The notes under the pieces are model-generated. The model saw only the letters and a program-made list of their open reading frames with translations. It was not told the DNA's origin and ran no database searches. A DNA stretch of 20,473 bases from assembly GCA_018985225.1 (NCBI GenBank), contig JADGIF010000099.1, positions 1 through 20,473 on the forward strand, in the 5' to 3' direction. Both the position numbers and the translations under genes were made by a program. Of this stretch, positions 7,192 through 14,521 are shown in pieces (within the stretch, counting starts at the first letter, position 1; the number at the start of each line of letters is the position of its first letter). This DNA comes from Amoeboradix gromovi. Its lineage: Eukaryota > Sanchytriomycota > Sanchytriomycetes > Sanchytriales > Sanchytriaceae.

Positions 7192-7735
7192 TTACATTAA
7201 TGAGCACCTGGTCTGCTCCGTTCTATCCATGAGATCCAGCAGTGATTGAAATATTACATCTTAATTAATCAGTTATACCTATATTTTTGTTAAGCTTTGC
7301 ACTACTCTCTATTGCTATCCCATTCCATCCAGTACTCACTTGTTTGGCTTCCTCGTAGCTAACCTGCCTATTTTGCAAATCGCATTTGTTTCCCACCAAT
7401 ACTATCGGTATAGTATCAAGTCCTGTTAACTGTAGTATCTTATCTCTAATCACCTTCAGCATGGTAAATGATTGTTTTGATGTTATGCTGTATACTAATA
7501 TCACTCCATGTACATTTGCAAACTGAGTACTTATTAGTGTGAATTCGTCAATTCCTGCTGTATCGTGGATCTCCAAATTATATTTTTTGTTTTTATAGCC
7601 ATACAGCTTTGTATATGTAGCGTTTATTGTGGGTTGATAATCATCATTAAAGACTCCTTCTACGAATTGCATAGTCAATGAGCTCTTTCCTACAGAGGGC
7701 GCCCCAACTACTACAATTTTTCTTCCGAGTGACAT
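7192..7735 (-). CDS. RHEB: Rheb-family small GTPase (two exons, 19-nt intron)
   Basis: Small GTPase that in other eukaryotes activates TORC1 on endomembranes. Exon 1 is 7735-7279 and exon 2 is 7259-7192; the spliced product is 174 residues. Visible motifs: P-loop GAPSVGKS (11-18), switch I DDYQPTINATYTK (31-43), switch II DTAGIDEF (58-65), NKCD (116-119) and ESSAK (143-147). FVEG, ILVYS-TS, SYEEAK and the tail are all Rheb-like. The family's Arg in the P-loop is Pro here, and the switch II Gln is Ile. Unspliced, the frame stops at KNIGITD, before helix 5; removing 7260-7278 restores NIDVIFQSLLDL and ends in the CaaX box CSLM, for farnesylation. ATG 7735 is chosen because it matches the family start; longer upstream frames rest on GTG. 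The gene lies 134 bp after IQGAP on the same strand. Confidence 0.9.
7260..7278 (-). other. 19-nt spliceosomal intron in Rheb
   Basis: On the minus strand GTATAACTGATTAATTAAG, bounded by GT and AG, with CTGAT as branch-like motif. It splits a codon after the first base (G|AT). It is supported by restored homology and the CaaX end on its 3' side. Confidence 0.85.
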
Positions 7736-7869
7736 GTGAAAATGTCTTGGAAGGGGTATCAACCTGACTCCTAGAACAATGTGTAGCACAATTGGGAGAT
7801 AAGTTGGAGCTCTTTATATGCTCGATCAAGACTACTGCCAGTTAAATAGATTGTTAATAATATATTTAC

Positions 7870-10800
7870 TTATGCATAAAACTTTTTGTTTATCAAATGA
7901 ATCAACAAATTAATATTACACTTCGCCATATCAAATAGCATCACCACGGTTTGTCCTTCAAACTGGCTCTGTAATAAATCGTCCAATCTTACCTGCTCCT
8001 TTTCTTGCACGACTACTATGCCTTTTATTGGACTGTAAGTGACCGATACATCAAATATACCTGCCTCATCACTACCAATCGCAATATCGATCTTATCATA
8101 CTGTTTTACACTCACTTCTGGATGATCTATACTTATCAAGACACCCTTTTCCTGCAACTGTTTAGCTGTGTACTTGTACGATCCAAATTGAGGCAACTTA
8201 CCATTCTCTTTGACCACTCTCTTCTGGTGGTAGTACTGTTTATTAAACATTCCTGGTTGTTTCTTGATCTTTTTATTCTGCATTCCGTGCAAGCAGCTGT
8301 CTATATAAGTCTTATAAGATTCTTGCTGCAATTGCAAATACTGCAGTTTGCTCTTTAAATGATCAATGGTTTCAGCAATCTTTTGGTATTCCAATTTTCT
8401 GTTATTTCTCTTGATATTTCGTTCCACTATGTCTTTGCTAAATTAGTATGAAGTACCCAATGGATGCTATAATTTCCTGATATCCATTCTTTTTACTGGT
8501 CTTACCTCTGGCTTCTAGTAAGTTTAAGTTTAATAGAATCAATTTCTGAATATCTTGCAAAGTACTGTGAGATATGCTAGCAACACTAGCAGAAACAGCG
8601 TTTGTAGACACAGTGTCTCTTCCTACTGTATTTACATTCGTCAGTTTACTATTTAACACAGCACTATCTTTGTCTAGCTTGTTCTGACTACCGATACTGT
8701 GATGCTGCTCTTTCAAAAACGACTCTTCGCTCTCTTTAGTCGGCTGTATATTCAGTAATTCGATAAGATTTCTGCTTTGACAATGCTGCATCACGATTAA
8801 TATTAATCTCTTGGTCTCTGTAAACAGTTGTTTTAGTTCAATCTCCACTGATTCATCATTATGTGGCATCAGATTACTCAACAATGCAAAGGACTGTTCT
8901 TTGCTCTTTTTGCTCAATACATCATCAATTGTTATGTTTTCAAGCGAGTCCAAGTCATTCAATAACGTGTAGATGTAATCATCTTTTTGCAAATGAATTT
9001 TATAATCCAGCAATAACTTGTGCAATCCTATGATTTCAGTAGGACTGATAAACAAACTAGGCTTCTTAACGAGTATAAAGTCACTATAGTGATCAATTTG
9101 AAAGTATTCTTGCAGTTCCACAACCTGACACGTCTGGCTGAGGAACGCTTGAAATTTGATGCTATTAGATGCAATATACGCACTAGCGCTGTTGGAACTG
9201 ACATTAGAACTATTAACACTTGAATCGCTGCTTCCTATACTGATTAGGTTGAGGAGTTTACTAATTTCTGATAAATTCTTACGTTGCTGGGTGGTTAATG
9301 AAACATCGCTGCTAATAACGTCAAACGCTTCTGGTGCGACGATAGCAGGGTTGATGTATCTAAAGAATATCAAATTACCTATAATGCGATTAATGTTCTC
9401 AATAGACTCGTTTGGGAACTTAGCCATCAACGAAGATTTGACTTTGTTAGCTATACACCTAATACCATACGGCATGCGGTGAACACTTGCAAATATAGAA
9501 CTCAAAAATAAAGAAGTCAATTCCTGAGTGTGGCGTTGCATGTTTTCATATTGCACTTTTATAACCGGATCTTGTAAGGCCTCATCTTTAGTGATATCCA
9601 TCTTTTTGCTACTCTTTTGACCTGTCTCCGTTTCTTCTTTAATTATCATCTTTTTGTATAAACTAATTGGATCATTATCCAGCTCCACATCGCTCTGGAA
9701 GACTTGCATGATAGGATCTTTAAGTATGGAGCTTAAAAATTGTCTATCCTTTGCGCCACGTATATAGTTTACGACCAATCGAACAAACTGAGGATTGCTT
9801 TTAATAAAATCACTCAATTCTGTAGTCTCGTTGATTTCCTTGTAGATAATCAAATTAAATAAACTCAGAAGCAAATACTCTTCACGAGGATGCTGCGCAT
9901 ACCCATAGACAGTGAGAATAGATTGCTCCACAAACTTCTTGATTGTTTCACTAGTCATTTGGCGCATTTCCAAAACTATATTACTAAGATAAAATGGATT
10001 AGTTTGAAGCATGTAAAGCAAATTCTGGTAAACCTCTTGTTTATGCCTACTGTCCTTGTCCATCAATTTAAATACCGAGTACATGTTGTTATTAGTGTCA
10101 ATAACTTGTTGATTTGCAGAAGTGCTAGTTAGCTGTATGTCCTCCAAGCTCATTCTATTCTTTACAATTAAAGCTACTTTTAAATCCAAGTCGTTTATCA
10201 TGGTCTCCATTGTAGAGATGTCACGAATATATTTCACCACAGATTGACGCAGATCGCTAGCTTCTAGCTCTTGCTGATAATCTAAATTGGTATTACCATG
10301 GTTAAACATTTCAATAGATTTGTATGTGGGTTTATTAAGCAGTTGGCGGTACAAATGTCGAGTATGGTGTGACTTCCACAAAGACTGGATTTTAACAATC
10401 TCATTAGATTTCAGCTTGTAATAGTTGGAATGACCAATATAGTTACGGCGACATTGAAATGACTTGATTCTGGCCTGAAATAGTATATAAACGGGCAAGA
10501 ATTGGATCAAATGCTGTTGAATTAACTTAAAACGCAAACGGACGACATAATGACGAAACAAAGATTGAAACTGAATTATAAAAGGTTGCTGAGCGCGATA
10601 GTGGTTCATTTGCTGTTTGAACTGATTGCGAACCAGTGCACCACGGAAGAAACGATGAAAATCCACAGAATTATCATCTGTGAAGTGGTTGATTAAATGC
10701 TGATTTGGATCCAAGTTCATTTCTTTAGCAACTGCAGCACCAGCATTGTTAAAATCTGGAAGATTTAGCTCTTCAATCTGTTTTTGAGTAGTTTCTAACT

Positions 10801-11338
10801 CTTCATTTGTGAACTGCAAATGACCACGAAGATCTTTAATTGCTGGAGCCAGTTTCTTGGCACTTAATAAGTGAGCCAACGCATGAATATTGTAGATGAC
10901 TTTGGGAATATTCTTTTTGTCATACAGATCAGTTAATTCAAAAACAAAAGCATCCGGAAGATCAATTGTTTTGCAAAATATGAAAAAGTAGTTGATGTTA
11001 TCAGAATGTCTGAATTGCAGTTTAGCATCTTCACCAAAAATACGTTTAACAATATCGGGTTTGAACTTTTTGGCCAATTTTGCTAAAACAACACCATTAC
11101 GGAGATGCTCATCCAACTCTACTACAGGAGGCAATTGCTGGTCAGAACAGGCTTCTATCCACTGTTTGGCTTCACCAATGTGACACAAGTACTCATAGGC
11201 TTTAATTTGTTTACGGTTCAAATCCATCCAATTTTTTTCATTCTGGGCTACGGCTACATCTACGTGCTCTTCCAAAACTAAATCGCGCTGTAAACGTAAG
11301 CGACCTTGAACAACTTCATCCATTTCAGAGGTGGACAT
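7870..11338 (-). CDS. IQG1: IQGAP-family scaffold protein (two exons, 19-nt intron)
   Basis: Scaffold for actin, myosin light chains and small GTPases in cytokinesis and polarity. Exon 1 is 11338-8457 and exon 2 is 8437-7870; the product is 1149 residues. Domains: calponin homology about 45-160 (YEYLCHIGEAKQWIEAC, LRNGVVLAKL, FRHSDNINYF, IYNIHAL); a basic IQ-like region about 250-335 (QSLFRHYVVRLRF, IQSLWKSHHTRHLYR); RasGAP-related domain about 440-760 with FFRYINPAIVAPEAFD; a Ser/Asn-rich loop near 700-725; then the RasGAP C-terminal domain in exon 2 (SYKTYID-CL, FGSYKYTAKQL-EKGVL, NLLIHLINKKFY). Without splicing, the protein would stop at IASIGYFILI and the C-terminal domain would lack a start. 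Spliced, it reads IASIGKDIVERN, matching the family's 'ARDI' stretch. IQGAPs usually lack true GAP activity. Several antisense frames here are shadows. Confidence 0.93.
8438..8456 (-). other. 19-nt spliceosomal intron in IQGAP
   Basis: On the minus strand GTACTTCATACTAATTTAG, with a strong TACTAAT branch-like motif four bases before the TTAG end. Removal joins GG|C (Gly) and gives a continuous IQGAP reading frame. Confidence 0.88.
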
Positions 11339-11966
11339 GTTAGGTGTTTCAAATTAATACGTCGTCTAGGAAAACAAGAAGAGCTTGTTTGTAAAGCCTG
11401 GCGAGTTGATTAAAAGATGCTCGCTAGCTAAAATAGAAGAAAAGGCGTCTGCAATGAGCGCATATTGTAACCCAAAATTAATTTTATTAACTAGCTTTTG
11501 GAACCTGCAATAATCGATTTTAATTACACAAACTTTTCATAGCAATAAGATGAGCTCTATAAATACGATAGTTTTTAAAAGAATTTCTTAAATAGTATAG
11601 TCTCTTCTCCTTATCTATGCCAAATGTCATCAAATCACCACTGCCAAGTGTCTCAATATTTATGACATCAATAGCATATTAAAAAATACGCTTTTATACA
11701 GGAGCTATCCAATTCTTCTCGGGCTCAGCACATAGGCTCCGGTAGCATCTAAAAGACGTCAAAGAGTTGTTTGGTATGCTCTCATTTTTCTCAAGAGAGC
11801 ATCATGTGTGTAATAGTCTCATGCAATATAAGCAAGAAGACAATACTGGGCAAGCCAGTACTTTGCCTAAGGAGTTCCAAGATCCTGGAACTGTAGAAGT
11901 CAATATAAATGGCCATTTAACATATTTCAATTTTATTTGTCACCTAAAATTCGGATGGCTCGAAAA
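11339..11966. other. Intergenic upstream of IQGAP
   Basis: It holds the IQGAP promoter side and the region downstream of the initiator tRNA. A 70-codon ATG frame at 11776-11985 runs into the tRNA gene and shows no protein-like features, so I treat this stretch as noncoding. Confidence 0.45.
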
Positions 11967-12038
11967 TAGCGAGGGCAGGTTTTGATCCTGCGACTTTGAG
12001 GTTATGAGCCTCACGAACTTCCACTGTTCCACCTCGCT
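11967..12038 (-). tRNA. Initiator tRNA-Met (CAT)
   Basis: A 72-nt cloverleaf with all stems perfect: acceptor AGCGAGG/CCTCGCT plus discriminator A, D stem GAAC/GTTC, anticodon stem TGAGG/CCTCA with loop CTCATAA, T stem GCAGG/CCTGC. The A1-U72 pair and the T loop ATCAAAA (A54 and A60) are hallmarks of eukaryotic initiators. The 29:41 pair is A-U, where initiators normally have the first of three G-C pairs, and T-loop base 57 is A instead of G. TTTT follows at once on the minus strand (11966-11963) as Pol III stop. Confidence 0.93.
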
Positions 12039-12710
12039 TACTTTGGATCGTTAACTAAATTTTACTAATTCTTATCAGTAACAGACCTGCGCTTTTTTTG
12101 CATGCTGAGAAAACTATTGAGTTTTGGTTTCAATAGTTTTGGTATCCTTCTTCTCCAGGTCATGCTCCACGAAACGTCATTGTCATTCTTGTCATTTGTA
12201 GATACTTATGAATGCTATCATGAACAAAAGAAACATTGCTTTTTTGTCTCGACTTTTTTTTAAAGTTGTAAAACTAGCGTAAACTACATTAAACGACTAT
12301 TGACTTAATTTTACTTAGCTTCTCACATCGTGTTATCTTGAAGGAATTAATTTTGAAGATTTACTAATCATAGTTCAAGTTTTAATAATTCAGACTGATG
12401 CAAACTCCCAAAACTTATTCATTTCGGTAAAAAACTTAGAATACCCAAGTGATAACTCAGGCAGATAAATAACTTTTTATCCGTAAAAGTATTATTTAAA
12501 ATGATCAAGATTTCACAAAAATGTTCGAAAACAGAACCAGAAATCTAACTAGTAGTGCATCACTTCTACTGCTCTGTAGAATATGAAGTAAACCTTATAA
12601 TAAGGCACATTCAGAAATGTGTTTGAATAGTTCCATTTTAATTTACCTTAAAAGTCAGCAACATAAAAATAACTCGCCGTATATCAGTCAATTAAGGTTT
12701 ATTAGTGGTA
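12039..12710. other. Gene-free AT-rich stretch
   Basis: About 670 bases with no convincing reading frame, RNA gene or repeat. Confidence 0.4.
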
Positions 12711-13140
12711 CTAGTTTGCATGTTTCTCATTAATTTTGTCAAACTCATCTTTTCTCAGTGAATGATTGAACAATTCACCGTCAATCTTGTAGCTACTGAC
12801 AAGTCCAAGGCATGTATCGACCACTTCCCATTCTTTGTCATCAAACTCGACTTTCTGTTGTCTGCAAAAGGTGTTCACCATTTCAAATGTGTAAGTACCG
12901 AGCAAGTGAGGAGCTTGAGTTTCTGTATACCTTGTTGATCATCAACTCCTTAAATCTATCCAAAGTGATCTTGGCATAGTCAGAAAAGGCAGTGATCAGA
13001 TGGCTGTCAGTTCTGCTGCCTGGTTCTCGGCAACTTTTCGCTCTCTTGAAGACTCTTCCAGAGTAAGACGCACAGGGTAGAAATTGCACTTGCCAGAAAA
13101 ACAAATCTGCAAATATGTTTGCCTCGATCATTTCATCCAT
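12711..13140 (-). CDS. Hypothetical protein, split frame; possible 37-nt intron
   Basis: Two frames on the minus strand (13140-12883 and 12905-12711) overlap with a one-base shift. Removing GTACTT...TTTTGCAG (12898-12862, 37 nt, GT-AG) joins them in phase, giving ...SSSSLAR then QQKVEFDDKEWEVVD... up to TAG and about 130 residues in all. The alternative is a simple frameshift in a decaying gene. The N-terminus starts MDEMIEANIFADLFFW; the rest is mixed, with amphipathic stretches. No known domain was recognised. TATAAAAG lies about 25-35 bases before the ATG (13163-13172 region), which would suit a promoter only with a very short 5' UTR. Real-gene status is uncertain. Confidence 0.35.
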
Positions 13141-13162
13141 TCTTTTTTAACATCGTCATGAC

Positions 13163-13294
13163 TCTTTTATAGATCATCGCATTTTCTTTCGACTACATAA
13201 TGGCACTTGCAGATCATTATGATCATTTTGTAAGAAATCAAGTTTTTGTCTTACATCTTTAAGCCCAAATGCGTTTCTGAATTTGTGCACAAAT
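13163..13294 (-). other. Stop-interrupted continuation of an upstream frame
   Basis: On the minus strand the frame of 13530-13294 continues after TAA through FVHKFRNAFGLKDVRQKLDF and further to TGA near 13172. The continuation looks protein-like (mixed charged and hydrophobic), so the TAA may be a disabling mutation. It then meets the ATG of the next frame in the same phase after several stops. Confidence 0.3.
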
Positions 13295-13530
13295 TATGTG
13301 TGAATATCTAGCATCACAGTATCCAAAGTTGACTTTTTGTCAATTTCTTTCAACAAAGAGTCGCAGTCAGAAGGGATAGTGGAGTCCAGATTCTTAATAA
13401 GCCTAGCAACAGACAGCTCTATTTGGCGCTCCATTTTCATTCCTGATTTTATGTTCAAATAATCCACAACCATCTCTTTAAATTCTTGTAAACAAGAGGG
13501 CTTTAATGCAAGACTCTTTCTGAGGTACAT
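13294..13530 (-). pseudogene. Hypothetical, probably decayed 78-codon frame
   Basis: Starts MYLRKSLALKPSCLQEFKEM and continues as a helical, charged sequence (MERQIELSVARLIKNLDS) before TAA at 13294-13296. Because the same frame carries on with protein-like sequence after this stop, and two further frames follow in the same direction to 12711, the whole 12711-13530 block could be one broken gene. No family recognised. It begins about 45 bases after the end of the TnpB-like relic on the same strand. Confidence 0.35.
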
Positions 13531-13556
13531 TACTACTTGGCCATCATCTGGGTGTT

Positions 13557-13577
13557 GGAAGCCATGTACTTGGCTCC
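13557..13577. repeat. Imperfect palindrome at the end of TnpB-like copy 2
   Basis: GGAAGCCA-TGTAC-TTGGCTCC-like hairpin (about 7-8 paired bases with one bulge) spanning the point where homology to copy 1 stops (13574). Terminal hairpins are known at ends of IS200/IS605 elements; a link here is inference. Confidence 0.4.
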
Positions 13578-13580
13578 TCG

Positions 13581-14036
13581 TTAAAAGTCCTGATTTCCGA
13601 GAAAATCGAGAATTTCCACAGAGAAACTAATACTAGTTTCTCCGTTACAGTGATCGCTCACGCTTTCACTACCCTGAGGCGGGATTGAATAAGGATGCAT
13701 ATACTTGATGTACATGTTCCTTGCTGCCATATTGTCTCTATCTATTTCCAAATGACAATTTGTACATGTGTATGTTTCTAAATTGGTTTTCTTTAGAGTA
13801 CCACACCTTGTACATGTCTGACGAGTAAATGATTCATTACATTCGATTATCGTCTTTCCTCTTTGTTTTCACTTGAACTTCAAGCGTTCCTTGAATGCGT
13901 AATGGGACATGGTCGCCATACTTCTAGCTACCTTGCTCGACAAACTACTTATCATCTGGCTCGTATTGAACGATGGCAAGTAAATAAGATCGTACGTCTT
14001 TGTATACTGTACCTGAAAAGGAAGAATATCGAGTGT
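13581..14036 (-). pseudogene. TnpB/Fanzor RuvC C-terminal half, one in-frame TGA
   Basis: RNA-guided DNA nuclease family carried by transposons (TnpB in prokaryotes, Fanzor in eukaryotes and viruses). The minus frame is open from 14036 to TAA 13583-13581, broken only by TGA at 13871-13869. It reads YDLIYLPSFNTSQMISSL, then MATMSHYAFKERLKFK, the TGA, and GKTIIECNESFTRQTCTRCG, followed by a second CTNC and IDRDNMAARN. These match the family's 'lPsF-TsqM', 'SHY-Fk-rL', RuvC-II Glu with TSktC-like stretch, zinc ribbon CxxC...CxxC, and RuvC-III 'DRDxNAArN'. RuvC-II Glu (codon 13835-13833) and RuvC-III Asp are kept. RuvC-I and the recognition lobe are missing, so the fragment cannot be an active nuclease. 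Longer antisense or offset frames here (13945-14175) are shadows. Confidence 0.85.
13621..13642. repeat. Perfect 9-bp hairpin inside the 3' part of copy 2
   Basis: GAGAAACTA-ATAC-TAGTTTCTC. Copy 1 also has a hairpin at the matching place (CTAGCA-T-TGCTAG, 1485-1497), although several bases differ. It lies about 40-60 bases before the shared stop codon. It could be part of a guide-RNA-like structure; this is inference. Confidence 0.55.
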
Positions 14037-14131
14037 TTAAGCTATTAGAAAAATCTGGAAAAGTCTTGAAATGATACAAAAATATATACAAATTCGCGAT
14101 AAATGATTTGTTCAAGAAAATAGTCAAGCTG

Positions 14132-14521
14132 TTTCCTCTAGGGGTAGCTTTAGAAGATGTGCTTGATCGTTTCATTAAAGTGGTGTGGTCATAAGCTAAT
14201 ATAACTATGATAGCCCAAGATAATATATAGATGCCTATTATCCGCCCAAATTGTTGACTAAGCTGTAATCAATATATTTTTACAGATCAATTGCAATTAA
14301 TTATATAGTTTTTTTTTTGTATCTCAATGATCAGCAGGGATACTGTAAAGAAAAAGGTAGCGCAAATGATATGATTTCTCAGGTTCCTTATCTTCATGCG
14401 TTGAGATCTTGAGCACCGGTACACAAAATAGACTACTATTCTGGTTTTTATTGAAAGTAAAATCTTTTTAGAAGAGAACTAATCTTCAATCTAAATATTG
14501 TGGCTTGTCTCGTAAAGATAA
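14132..14521. other. Intergenic upstream of the GPCR gene
   Basis: AT-rich, with a run of nine or ten T near 14310. No coding region recognised. Presumably includes the GPCR promoter. Confidence 0.45.

Larger units (their letters stand above)
13574..14131 (-). mobile_element. TnpB/Fanzor-like element, copy 2 (better preserved)
   Basis: Reverse-strand homologue of 981-1550, sharing both edges: CAGCTTGACTATTTTCTTGA at the 5' side and TTTTAACGAGGAG at the 3' side. It encodes the C-terminal half of a TnpB-type nuclease (see the coding entry). No tyrosine or serine recombinase and no terminal inverted repeats are seen. The N-terminal half, including the RuvC-I Asp, is not found, so the unit was already truncated before or during duplication. 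Confidence 0.75.

Noticed and set aside
8005-10132. Plus-strand frames inside IQGAP
   Set aside because: All overlap the well-supported IQGAP coding sequence and lack any recognisable motif.
11776-11985. 70-codon ATG frame upstream of the initiator tRNA
   Set aside because: It runs into the tRNA gene on the opposite strand and shows no protein-like features.
12910-12935. A 17-nt GT-AG segment (GTATACAGAAACTCAAG) as a tiny intron
   Set aside because: Removing it leads to a stop soon after; only the 37-nt alternative restores the frame.
13945-14175. Minus-strand frame of 76 codons read as a separate gene, or as the 5' part of the nuclease
   Set aside because: The frame one base away gives the family motif (YDLIYLPSFNTSQM) continuous with the zinc-ribbon part, so this frame is a shadow.
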